DNA from: G020354785 sp965602045
GTDB lineage: Bacteria > Bacteroidota > Bacteroidia > Bacteroidales > UBA10428
NCBI GenBank assembly: GCA_965602045.1
Contig: CBFCXR010000053.1
Location: 1-13,254 of the forward strand
Direction: 5' to 3'
DNA length: 13,254 nucleotides
This document shows, piece by piece, positions 1-7,260 of this stretch (positions are counted from its first letter, which is position 1; the number at the start of each line of letters is the position of its first letter). The notes under the pieces are model-generated. The model was not told where the DNA came from and did not search any database. It saw nothing but the letters and a program-made list of their open reading frames with translations. The translations under genes and the position numbers were made by a program.

Positions 1-76
1 TCCACTTGAATTTATATCCACGTTCATTTACAGGATGCACTTCTATTCCTTCAATATAGTATTTATATTCTGGCAT
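1..76 (-). CDS. Distal tail / baseplate-type protein, N-terminus only (partial)
   Basis: An ATG at 76 opens a frame that runs off the left edge of the window, giving 25 codons that begin MPEYKYYIEGIEVHP and continue to GYKFKW. The start overlaps the last 14 nt of the tape measure gene, matching the coupled style of the rest of the operon. The opening (aromatic residues, then an IEGIEV strand-like stretch) reads like the first beta strand of a distal tail or baseplate hub protein. The slot directly after the tape measure is where distal tail proteins usually lie. The function is inferred from position; too little is present to recognise a family. Confidence 0.6.
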   Translation of the reverse strand, partial: MPEYKYYIEGIEVHPVNERGYKFKW

Positions 77-2981
77 TTTCTATATTTTGCATTTTGCATA
101 TTTCTGTTTTGTTATCCCTTTTAATCATTACCTTTCCATTGCCAAGATATATTACCTGCGACCTTGATTTCATGTAATCAAGTGTTTCACGTGCTACTTT
201 TTCCTGTTTTTCTAGTTGGTTAATAACTTCCTGTGATATATCCTTTTGTGCTGTATCTGGCAAACTATCCCTATGTAACCAGTGATACATTTCATCTGTA
301 AGTTTTCCTTTATTTATAGCTTCAATAAGTTTTCTACTCTTACCTGTTGATTTCTTGTTAATAACATACTCACCATCTTCAGCTTCAATGACTTCACCAC
401 CTTGCTTGTGAGATTTGCCTTTTACCTCTCCACCTTCGCCAAATGTTTCAAGTGATTTGATTTTGGATTTGTAACTGGCAAAAGCACTTATCATATATGC
501 CACTTGCGCCAATCCTAAAAGTACTCCTACAATAGGATTAACCGTTGTCCATCCTTTTATGATATTTGCAGAAGCTGTTATCATACTGCTGGTCTGACTT
601 GCTAAATTTATTTGTGCCTCCCTCTTTTGCGCTTCTTTTAAGTCTTTTGCTGCTGAATCTCTTAATCTCTTTTCTTCAGCTATTTGTGTTATAAGCCTGT
701 CATAATCATTTGCCTTGCCTTTGTCCTTCAAATCCTTTTCATCTTCCAGTTTATCTTTAAGTTCTTCTAATCTTTCTTCATGTATTTCCAGATTATCTTC
801 TGCTGCTGCTAAAGTTGCTGCATTTATTTTTTCAAGCATATTAGTAATTTCATTTACCATAATATCTGCTGCATCGGTAATCTCTTCGAGATTTTCTTTA
901 GTCAATCCTAAATATTCCTTAATCTTATCAAATACTGTCTTTTTAGGTGCTTCATATTTCAGTTCTGCTTTTATCGGTGGTGCTTCAGTAGTTGCTCCGG
1001 TTACTTGTGCTACTTTTGGAACAATTTTATCTAAAGCATTACTCATTTCATTATATTGTTTTAACAATCCTTGCAATCTTTTTATCTCGTCATTGTAATA
1101 AGCTATCATCTTTGGGTCAGTTGCTTCTCTTTTTAAATCCCTGTAAATTTTCATCTGCTCATTAAGCTCATTTATAATCCCTGTCTTTTTATCTTTAGCT
1201 TTATTTTCTTCTTCATCAGCTACTTTAGTTAATTTATGTAATTCCTCCGTATTATTAATTGCATTTGCTATATATGTCTGTAGTTCATCATAGGCTTTAA
1301 TTTGGGCTTTAGCTGTCTTTATCATCCGCCTGCTTTTTTCAACATCACTATCCAGGTATTGCTGTGTGAGATATATACTTTTATCCAATCGCTCAACCCA
1401 TATAGATAATTTATCTTTTGCCGCTTCATCATTTAATCCCATTATACTATTAGTTATATCTTTTAAATATTCATTATATTTTACCATTTTTGCAGACTCC
1501 TCATCAAAAGGTGTCATGCCTTCTATAAATGTACGAATAAGACCTAAAAAGCCTCTTAAAATACCTGTTGCTTCTCTACCAGCCAATATAAATTTTTCCC
1601 ATGCTGATGTTACTTTCTTGACTTCGCCTTTTACATTTTTTTGCATAACATCTGCCATTTCTTTTGCTGCTCCACTAGCATTTTCATATTGTTCTGCTAG
1701 GTTTTCAACTTCTTCTGCCTGGTCTGCTAATATAAGTAATGCTGTCTTTGCCCGTTGCCCAACTTCTTCCTGTGCCCCTGCAAGCGTTAATCCTTTTTCT
1801 GATAAATTTTTTATTGCCTGTGCTGTTCCTCCGGAAACCTTATCAAGTTGTGATATAATCATACGTAATGATGTTCCTGCTCTGCTGCCATGTATTCCGG
1901 CATCTGCCATTTTGCTTAACATAGCTGTAATATATTCAACACTTAATCCTGCTGCTTTACCTATCGGAGCTACATATTTCATAGATTCAGCAAAGCGTTC
2001 CATATTAAGAGCCGAACTACTAATACTATCTGCCATAACATCTACTACTCTTTGTGTTTCTGTTGCTCTAAGTCCGAATCCACGAATTGTTGATCCTGCC
2101 ACTTCTGCTGCTTGTGCTAAATCTGAACCAGCGGCAATAGATAAACTTATTGTTGCTTCTGTTGCAGCTAATATTTCATTAGTTGTAAAACCAAGTTTAG
2201 CAAATTCATATTGTAAATTTGCAACTTCAGAAGCTGTTTTTGGAGTTACCCCCCCTAATCGTATTGCATCAAGTTTAAGCCTTTCTATTTCTTTTGATGT
2301 TGCTCCTGTTACAGCCCGAACTTTTGACATTGAGGCTTCGAATCGTGTCATTATGCCTATTGAATTTTTTATTACCCTGAATATTCCATAAGCACCCAAT
2401 GTTACACCCATTGCGCCTGCAAGATTACGAAAAACACCAGCTAATTTATTTCCTGCCATAAAAGACTTTGATTGCGCATCAACATTCTTTTTTATAAGTT
2501 TTGTATTTTTATCAATTCTTTTATTATATTGTTCTAATTGAAGTCTATTTTTTTTAGTAATTTTCCCCATCTCATTGCGCTCTCGTCGCCATATTGCATT
2601 TTCTGCTTTTGCTCTTTTTATTGAACCTACTTCACTTTGAATAATATTTATATATTTTTTCCTATCATTATTTGCCCTACTTATAGCATGGCTTGTTTCT
2701 GCCATTTCTCTGTTATATTTATCTTGTGTAATCTGCCCCTGTTTTACTTTATTTTTTAAATCATCCTGTTTATTTTTTAAATTGCCAATATCTTTAGTAA
2801 GTTCATTAATCCTGGCATCAACATCGGTTACGGATTTAATATACTTTGTATTTGCATCCGACATTCTTTTGGTTGCTCCACTCATTGCATCGGCATTCTC
2901 ATTGATTTTCTTTTTCAGTGCATCAAATGTTTTGAGCAATTCGGGCAATCCTAAATCTTCTATATTAAATTTATCTGCCAT
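63..2981 (-). CDS. Phage tail tape measure protein (TP901 family)
   Basis: This 972-aa protein is the longest in the window. Tape measure proteins set tail length and fill the tail tube lumen. Residues about 24-170 are Lys/Glu/Asn-rich coiled coil. A hydrophobic stretch follows at about 181-205. Residues about 212-420 match the TP901 tape-measure core, from FEASMSKVRAVTGA through KLGFTTNEILAA to GIHGSRAGTSLRMI. Residues about 530-790 are again helical and charged. A second hydrophobic segment lies at about 793-838. The C-terminal part has the Gly-rich FGEGGEV...SHKQGGE...GEYVIN block starting at F847, a recurring tape-measure ending. The ATG lies 2 nt after the stop of the upstream gp10-like gene, with no obvious Shine-Dalgarno. 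At about 0.15 nm per residue the tail would be roughly 145 nm (inference). Confidence 0.95.
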   Translation of the reverse strand: MADKFNIEDLGLPELLKTFDALKKKINENADAMSGATKRMSDANTKYIKSVTDVDARINELTKDIGNLKNKQDDLKNKVKQGQITQDKYNREMAETSHAISRANNDRKKYINIIQSEVGSIKRAKAENAIWRRERNEMGKITKKNRLQLEQYNKRIDKNTKLIKKNVDAQSKSFMAGNKLAGVFRNLAGAMGVTLGAYGIFRVIKNSIGIMTRFEASMSKVRAVTGATSKEIERLKLDAIRLGGVTPKTASEVANLQYEFAKLGFTTNEILAATEATISLSIAAGSDLAQAAEVAGSTIRGFGLRATETQRVVDVMADSISSSALNMERFAESMKYVAPIGKAAGLSVEYITAMLSKMADAGIHGSRAGTSLRMIISQLDKVSGGTAQAIKNLSEKGLTLAGAQEEVGQRAKTALLILADQAEEVENLAEQYENASGAAKEMADVMQKNVKGEVKKVTSAWEKFILAGREATGILRGFLGLIRTFIEGMTPFDEESAKMVKYNEYLKDITNSIMGLNDEAAKDKLSIWVERLDKSIYLTQQYLDSDVEKSRRMIKTAKAQIKAYDELQTYIANAINNTEELHKLTKVADEEENKAKDKKTGIINELNEQMKIYRDLKREATDPKMIAYYNDEIKRLQGLLKQYNEMSNALDKIVPKVAQVTGATTEAPPIKAELKYEAPKKTVFDKIKEYLGLTKENLEEITDAADIMVNEITNMLEKINAATLAAAEDNLEIHEERLEELKDKLEDEKDLKDKGKANDYDRLITQIAEEKRLRDSAAKDLKEAQKREAQINLASQTSSMITASANIIKGWTTVNPIVGVLLGLAQVAYMISAFASYKSKIKSLETFGEGGEVKGKSHKQGGEVIEAEDGEYVINKKSTGKSRKLIEAINKGKLTDEMYHWLHRDSLPDTAQKDISQEVINQLEKQEKVARETLDYMKSRSQVIYLGNGKVMIKRDNKTEICKMQNIENARI

Positions 2982-2983
2982 TT

Positions 2984-3451
2984 TTAATTTGATAAAAGAT
3001 TAATTATTTTTCGCCAACTTAATTTTAATATTTTATTCTTTTCAACTTCAATATTTTGTGGGCTTAATCCAAAAACATGATTATATTTTGATTTAATTTT
3101 ACTTGTAAGATTATCACGAGAATCTATTTCAAAATCATAACCTAATGCCAATGCATAAAATCCAGCATGAAATTTTCCTGTTATATATAAATTAGGAGCA
3201 TCTGAATATCTTTTAGGATTAGGTGTTATTTTTTGTTTCCATTTTATATATCTTTTGGCTGCAATTGACGATTTAAAATAAGTATCTTCTGAATAATATG
3301 GTCTTAAATTAACACCTTCAGAAGATTTTCCTTCCATTAATTGTTGTTTATTTAATTCAGCAAATTCATTAGTAAATCCAATAGCAATCTCATTCATTAA
3401 ATCACGTGGATTAATTCTATTTATTTTATTAGCTATATCCCTTAAATTCAT
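2984..3451 (-). CDS. gp10-like phage virion morphogenesis protein, copy 2
   Basis: This 155-aa protein is clearly related to the 145-aa protein at 4722-5159. Both have an ELNKQQL-like helix (residues 32-38 here), an L-x-PY motif (about 49-52), the block TGKFHAGFYALAL (91-103), an SRD motif (111-113) and a VFGLSPQNI-like turn (126-134). Phage virion morphogenesis / HK97 gp10-like proteins act at the head-tail joint or in tail completion; that assignment is by resemblance and location. The start overlaps the preceding coiled-coil gene by 23 nt. The DNA is very AT-rich (73 G+C in 3001-3300, hand count), unlike its paralogue. It sits unusually, immediately before the tape measure gene. Confidence 0.8.
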   Translation of the reverse strand: MNLRDIANKINRINPRDLMNEIAIGFTNEFAELNKQQLMEGKSSEGVNLRPYYSEDTYFKSSIAAKRYIKWKQKITPNPKRYSDAPNLYITGKFHAGFYALALGYDFEIDSRDNLTSKIKSKYNHVFGLSPQNIEVEKNKILKLSWRKIINLLSN

Positions 3452-3857
3452 TTTTTAAAGATTTTGATAAGTCAATTAATTCATTAACCAATTTATCTTT
3501 TTGGTTTTTAAATACTTTTTCATTTAATGATTCAGTATCTTTATTGTAAAAAGATTGTAATTGTTCTAACTGACTTTGTATCTGTTTTTTAATATTTAGA
3601 TATTCCTTTTCTTTAGCAGTAAGATTTTGTTTTGCGTTTTTCAGTTTGTCGGTTTGTGCCTCTGCATTTTTTAAAGTCCCTATTGACTTGCTGTCAATCT
3701 TTGTCATATCACTTAATGACCTCTTTATCTTCTTTGCTTGTTTGTCTATATTAGTATAACTTCTGGCAATAACCCTTTCGACTTGTTTAAAAAATTCGTT
3801 CATCTTGGTAGGAATACCAACATCAACTATATCATTATATTGAATTTTTTTAGCCAT
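3429..3857 (-). CDS. Coiled-coil tail protein, possibly a tape-measure N-terminal-like accessory
   Basis: This 142-aa protein is Lys/Gln/Asn-rich and mostly helical, with a likely coiled coil from about residue 35 to 135. It contains no membrane segment or signal peptide. Its opening (MAKKIQYNDIVDVGIP then a helix) resembles the tape measure opening (MADKFNIEDLGLP then a helix), so it may be a tape-measure-stub paralogue; the similarity is weak. Its ATG overlaps the stop of the previous gene by 8 nt (ATGGCTAA), with AGAGGG about 10 nt upstream. It ends 23 nt inside the second gp10-like gene. A role in tail assembly is inferred only from its place between the chaperone-like genes and the tape measure. 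It could also be a tail-chaperone component. Confidence 0.7.
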   Translation of the reverse strand: MAKKIQYNDIVDVGIPTKMNEFFKQVERVIARSYTNIDKQAKKIKRSLSDMTKIDSKSIGTLKNAEAQTDKLKNAKQNLTAKEKEYLNIKKQIQSQLEQLQSFYNKDTESLNEKVFKNQKDKLVNELIDLSKSLKNEFKGYS

Positions 3858-4293
3858 CCTGTTTCATCCCTCTTAGCCGCTTTTTAATTTCCCTTATTCT
3901 CTGTTTTATGATTCTTCTTAGCCCCTTTTCAGCTAACTTTCCTTGTTTAGTAGTCAAATCTATATCTTCACGTTCATGCATCAAATTGATTGTATGAACT
4001 ATACTATTATAAACTTCTGTATTTTGTGATTTGTACTTTTTAGGTTTTTTACGCTTGCCACGCTCAATATCATAATAATCCTGTGTCTTTACAAGTTGAA
4101 TATCCTTATAATCAAGTTCACAAAGTTGCCTCAATGATTGCTGATAATGCTTAGTGGTTACAATATAATAATTACCAAAAACGTAAACAATATGGTAGGT
4201 ATTTTTATGCTTGTTTACGTTCCTTTGGCATTGGTTTATTACCCCTCTTAACACGTAATTGATTCGCCATTTGGTTTTCTGATTCTTTGACAT
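3850..4293 (-). CDS. Tail-assembly region protein, candidate second half of a tail chaperone
   Basis: The 147-aa frame starts at an ATG inside the preceding gene and shares 89 nt with it, the largest overlap in the window. The first 30 or so residues, encoded in the shared part, look unlike a conserved N-terminus. From about residue 32 the sequence becomes ordered (YHIVYVFGNYYIVTTKH), and the C-terminus is very basic and helical (KGLRRIIKQRIREIKKRLRG). The gene is in the +1 frame relative to its neighbour. It lies between tail tube and tape measure, where many phages make a frameshifted chaperone pair (lambda G/GT; Mu uses a -2 shift). It may therefore be expressed as a fusion rather than from its own start. 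Family not recognised. Confidence 0.65.
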   Translation of the reverse strand: MSKNQKTKWRINYVLRGVINQCQRNVNKHKNTYHIVYVFGNYYIVTTKHYQQSLRQLCELDYKDIQLVKTQDYYDIERGKRKKPKKYKSQNTEVYNSIVHTINLMHEREDIDLTTKQGKLAEKGLRRIIKQRIREIKKRLRGMKQDG

Positions 4294-4729
4294 AATCTTT
4301 TTCTAAATTATAGTATTCAAAAACTGTTAATTTTCTCGTATCTTGGCCGCTCCATTGAGTCAGGACTCGATGCATTGTTGCGTTTTGCTTCCTCAATTCT
4401 TCAAGTGTAGGTAATTTTTCATTTATTGTTTTTAACTGGGCTTCTATAACTTGTATAGTCAAATCAGCTAGTTTATTACCTAACAACCAGTCCAGCTTTA
4501 ATCGTACTAAATCACGCCTTTTATGAAATTGCACTTCGTATTTCCGGCTTACTCCAAATTCATCAATAATCTGTCCTATCAAAAAATCAATTACGCCATT
4601 TAATAATTTTCTACGTGTTATAAATTTCCAACGTATATCTTTTATCAAATATTCAGGGTCGTTAAATTCAAATACACCCTGGTATGCTCTTACCGGGCAA
4701 TCATATATCGTATTATAAATATTAAACAC
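4205..4729 (-). CDS. Tail assembly chaperone-like protein (gpG position)
   Basis: This 174-aa protein starts with GTG at 4729, supported by a GAGAGG element (4739-4744) 9 nt upstream and by the lack of an early in-frame ATG. The GTG overlaps the stop of the gp10-like gene by 8 nt (GTGTTTAA). It opens FNIYNTIYDCPVRAYQGVFEFND, followed by a mainly helical body with a Leu-rich helix (LLNGVIDFLIGQIIDEFG) and a charged C-terminus. No catalytic motif, signal or membrane segment is seen. Position after the tail tube gene, and an 89-nt overlap with the next frame, suit the G component of a tail assembly chaperone. That is an inference from synteny; I do not recognise the family by sequence alone. Confidence 0.75.
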   Translation of the reverse strand: MFNIYNTIYDCPVRAYQGVFEFNDPEYLIKDIRWKFITRRKLLNGVIDFLIGQIIDEFGVSRKYEVQFHKRRDLVRLKLDWLLGNKLADLTIQVIEAQLKTINEKLPTLEELRKQNATMHRVLTQWSGQDTRKLTVFEYYNLEKDYVKESENQMANQLRVKRGNKPMPKERKQA

Positions 4730-5159
4730 GTATCAATGCCTCTCTATATTTATCACTTAGTCTCTGCACGAATCCTAACTGCCATAACAGTTTATCAATG
4801 CTTTCCGGAGTAAGTCCGAATATATCTGCTCCATAGTCTTTTACAAGTTTCTGCTCCTTACTGTCCCTGCTCCCATGTTCCCAGAACTTGTCAAATGCAA
4901 GTATATAAAACCCTGCATGAAAAGCACCTGTAAATTTCAGTGTCTTGCGGTCTGTTGGTAATCCTCTCCTTGCCCTTGTCATTCTATATGAAGGTGAATA
5001 AGGGGATAACTTTGCTCCTTTAGAATCAATACCTCTTTGCTCTAATTGCTCTTTATTCAACTGAGCTATTTGCTCCTTAAATTCTTTTACTGTTTCACGC
5101 ACTATCTGCATGAAATTTACCTTACGAGCAACATTACCCCAATCTTCAACTACTCCCAT
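4722..5159 (-). CDS. gp10-like phage virion morphogenesis protein, copy 1
   Basis: The frame is open upstream to a TTG at 5183, but the ATG at 5159 is preferred: it shares one base with the tail tube stop (TAATG), a classic coupling arrangement, and gives 145 aa. Using the ATG start, it has a LNKEQL helix near residue 34, an L-x-PY motif near 51-54, the block TGAFHAGFY at 77-85, a GSRD motif near 96-99 and an IFGLTPESI turn near 113-121. These match the second copy at 2984-3451. The family is probably HK97 gp10-like / virion morphogenesis, acting in head-tail joining or tail completion (inference). Its G+C is about 40% by hand count (121 of 300 in 4741-5040), far above the second copy. Confidence 0.85.
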   Translation of the reverse strand: MGVVEDWGNVARKVNFMQIVRETVKEFKEQIAQLNKEQLEQRGIDSKGAKLSPYSPSYRMTRARRGLPTDRKTLKFTGAFHAGFYILAFDKFWEHGSRDSKEQKLVKDYGADIFGLTPESIDKLLWQLGFVQRLSDKYREALIRV

Positions 5160-6079
5160 TATGGAACAACTACATCCCCGCAAGTTATGTCATAACCACT
5201 AACTGCAATCTTTAGTGTATATGTATGACCTGTGGTCAATAAAGCTGCTTCATTGATAGTATGCAAGTGTGTTGCTGCGCTATAACTTATACTACCTGCT
5301 GCTGCTAGCACTTCATCACTGTCATCTGCCTGATCTGTAAATGTTACCAAATCGTATGTTACATGGTCGCCTGTCAGGTAAATAGCTGTTGCAGGATTGT
5401 TCGGGTCAACATTATCCAGTGTTAATCCTACGGTACATCCGGTTACAGCAGGACTAGCCACTGCACCTGTTACATTACGTAATGGAAAAAAATCTACATC
5501 ACTCGTAGCATCAGCATCTGCAACTGTAATCGCTACCATATCATTCAGCTCGTTAGGATTTTTAAGCCTGAACTTCAATATTACCTGAGATACGCCTTCT
5601 GAGCTTGTAATACCATAATCTTGTACCGTAAGGTTCTGAATCTTAAACGGTGTTAGATTTGTCCCGTCTGATACTCCTAAAACCTGAGTTGCAGCAGTGA
5701 TAAGATAAACACTAATGCTATAATCCTGTAAGGCTTTTAGTCCTGCGACTTGCTTTGGAGCCAGGTCATAAAGCATAGCACTTACATCATAATCACCGTC
5801 TGCCAGCTTCCGGAAATAGTTATTTTCATCAAATACCTTATCTTCGCCACGCTCCGGAGTTACTCCGTAGACTATCGGTGAACATACGACTTTTATTGAA
5901 GTATCATCAGCAAAGTTATAAGTGTTAAACAAAGTCTGCCATGCATTTAATAATGCTGCATTTGCCAGTGTTACGCTGTTCGCACTGGCATCATCCTTTA
6001 AAGTAAGACAGAATAAAAACCGCCTTATTTCTTCAGGAGTGAATTTCCAGTTGTATCCGACATTACTTAGATTTGTCAT
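5159..6079 (-). CDS. Major tail tube protein with Ig-like C-terminal domain
   Basis: This 306-aa protein has a body of about 195 residues rich in beta strand, typical of tail tube subunits that stack as rings into the tail conduit. A distinct C-terminal part (about 195-306), rich in Thr, Val, Ala and Asp, reads as an Ig-like/bacterial beta-sandwich domain of the kind often appended to tail tube proteins and exposed on the tail surface (VTGAVASPAVTGC..., then HTYTLKIAVSGYDITCG near the end). A strong Shine-Dalgarno (GAGGAGGT at 6085-6092) precedes the ATG, suiting a highly expressed structural protein. The start overlaps the upstream 69-aa gene by 17 nt, and the stop is coupled to the gp10-like gene. 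The assignment rests on fold impression, length and gene order. Confidence 0.75.
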   Translation of the reverse strand: MTNLSNVGYNWKFTPEEIRRFLFCLTLKDDASANSVTLANAALLNAWQTLFNTYNFADDTSIKVVCSPIVYGVTPERGEDKVFDENNYFRKLADGDYDVSAMLYDLAPKQVAGLKALQDYSISVYLITAATQVLGVSDGTNLTPFKIQNLTVQDYGITSSEGVSQVILKFRLKNPNELNDMVAITVADADATSDVDFFPLRNVTGAVASPAVTGCTVGLTLDNVDPNNPATAIYLTGDHVTYDLVTFTDQADDSDEVLAAAGSISYSAATHLHTINEAALLTTGHTYTLKIAVSGYDITCGDVVVP

Positions 6080-6272
6080 CTTTTACCTCCTCATTTTTTA
6101 ATGCTGACTTCTTGCCTGTCAGCGTTTCATAAAGTTTTTTAATTTCATCTTCGGTCAGCTTTTCATATCCTCTCTCACTGTAATCATTAACTACTTTTTT
6201 AAACCAACCTAATGATTTTGATTTCAATTTGTCAATATTCCAATCCTTTGGATTGTTACTTAGCTTTTTCAT
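6063..6272 (-). CDS. Small hypothetical protein between tail terminator and tail tube
   Basis: A 69-aa Lys-rich protein beginning MKKLSNNPKDWNIDKLKSK, with two amphipathic helices and an acidic-basic tail (EEVKDDKSK). It has no hydrophobic leader or recognisable motif. The ATG lies one base after the stop of the previous gene (TAATATG). Two possible Shine-Dalgarno elements lie upstream: AGGT 3 nt away and GGAGGT (6287-6292) 14 nt away. Its end runs 17 nt into the tail tube gene and covers that gene's ribosome binding site, so its translation probably affects initiation there. Function unknown. Confidence 0.75.
   Translation of the reverse strand: MKKLSNNPKDWNIDKLKSKSLGWFKKVVNDYSERGYEKLTEDEIKKLYETLTGKKSALKNEEVKDDKSK
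6085..6092 (-). promoter_or_regulatory. Strong Shine-Dalgarno for the tail tube gene
   Basis: The minus strand reads GAGGAGGT with a 5-nt spacer to the ATG at 6079. It lies within the last codons of the 69-aa gene. It fixes the tail tube start and fits the high copy number needed for this protein. Confidence 0.75.
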
Positions 6273-6273
6273 A

Positions 6274-6804
6274 TTACCTATGATTTACCTCCATTATAAA
6301 TTTAAAAATTAGATAGGGCTGCATATCATCATATTTGATTTTACTAAAGTCTAAACCCTCGAATACGTTTTCAACTCCGGTTATATAATTTATTATCCTG
6401 AATCCATGCGGCTCTTTTTTCAGCAAGTTAAAAACATCTTCCATAACTTCCTCGTCTGCCCTGTGAGCTTCGGATTTTAATTCCGGTATGTTTACAAAAA
6501 ATACTATTCCAACTGTCGCTGTAAAGTTATGCTGGTTATTTATCGGCCTGTTTTCACCAACTGTAAAAAAACTCATTACTGCTTTAACATCATTCTGAAA
6601 TATGTTACCGGTATATTCGCCGTTACTGTCATACGCCTCTAGCTGATATCCGTCTTTTACAGGTGTTTTATATAACCTGCCATAACAATCATACTGAGCA
6701 GCTTCTAAACTCCACGTGCTGATAAGATTAGTATGAAGTATAGACTGCAAAGCCTGAATCTTTGTATCCAGTTGAGTAGTCGTTAATTTTGTAACATTTC
6801 CCAT
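6274..6804 (-). CDS. Putative tail terminator / tail completion protein
   Basis: This 176-aa protein has a helical N-terminus (TQLDTKIQALQSIL), then alternating strands and a helix (HRADEEVMEDVFNLLKK), then a strand segment ending LIFKFIMEVNHR. The alpha/beta pattern and location just before the tail tube gene fit tail terminator proteins, which cap the tube and join it to the head. There is no signal peptide. The ATG follows directly after the stop of the upstream gene (TAAATG), with only a weak GG-rich element. The family name is an inference from pattern and synteny; it could also be another neck protein. Confidence 0.65.
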   Translation of the reverse strand: MGNVTKLTTTQLDTKIQALQSILHTNLISTWSLEAAQYDCYGRLYKTPVKDGYQLEAYDSNGEYTGNIFQNDVKAVMSFFTVGENRPINNQHNFTATVGIVFFVNIPELKSEAHRADEEVMEDVFNLLKKEPHGFRIINYITGVENVFEGLDFSKIKYDDMQPYLIFKFIMEVNHR

Positions 6805-7260
6805 TTACCGGTTATATTTTGTTACTATTGTATCATTAGTTAAACTACCCTTGCTAAACATATATCCTATGTATTTGCTATTTACATTATCCTCGATAAA
6901 CATTTTACAATAAGATGTATCAACATCATCAAAATATGCACTTTCGCCAAATCTAAAACACTGGTTTGCGCTTGCTGTATTATCAAGGGTAAAATTTCCA
7001 TTTGTTGCCGGTACTAATATAATGCCATCAACACTATAACCATAAGTTATCTCTGCATCTTGTGCATCTACATTAGTAAAGTCAAACATTATACCTATGC
7101 CTAATGGGCTTCTGAATTTTTTAAAATATACCGAATCCGTTGCTACTTGATTAGCAACAAATATAGTATCATTAGGGATAGGCGTATCATAAGTCGGGTA
7201 TCTTTGTCCCGCAACAATATATGTAATACATAGTAATACAAAAATTAATATTGTTTTCAT
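6805..7260 (-). CDS. Predicted secreted beta-rich protein in the connector region (no. 2)
   Basis: A 151-aa protein with a clear Sec-type leader: Lys at position 3, hydrophobic core ILIFVLLCITYIV, then AGQ with likely cleavage near residue 18-19. No good lipobox is present. The mature part is Asp/Asn/Thr/Tyr-rich with alternating strands (FDFTNVDAQDAEITYGYSVDG and later FVGES-like and YIGYMF segments), compatible with a beta sandwich. Two mature cysteines (in ANQCFRF and TSYCKMF) could pair if exported. The ATG overlaps the upstream stop by 4 nt (ATGA). The gene is embedded between the adaptor-like and tail-terminator-like genes, where secreted proteins are not expected. Function unknown; it could be a decoration-type virion protein or an envelope-acting accessory. 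Confidence 0.8.
   Translation of the reverse strand: MKTILIFVLLCITYIVAGQRYPTYDTPIPNDTIFVANQVATDSVYFKKFRSPLGIGIMFDFTNVDAQDAEITYGYSVDGIILVPATNGNFTLDNTASANQCFRFGESAYFDDVDTSYCKMFIEDNVNSKYIGYMFSKGSLTNDTIVTKYNR

Noticed and set aside
1366..2391. 341-codon plus-strand open frame opposite the tape measure gene
   Set aside because: It is antisense to an unambiguous TP901 tape measure protein; its Ser/Ala/Phe/Ile-rich product is what the reverse of Lys/Glu/Ala-rich coiled-coil coding sequence gives.
5160..5183. Upstream TTG start adding eight residues to the first gp10-like protein
   Set aside because: The ATG at 5159 overlaps the tail tube stop as TAATG and aligns better with the paralogue; MRGCSCSI looks like read-through of the tail tube end.
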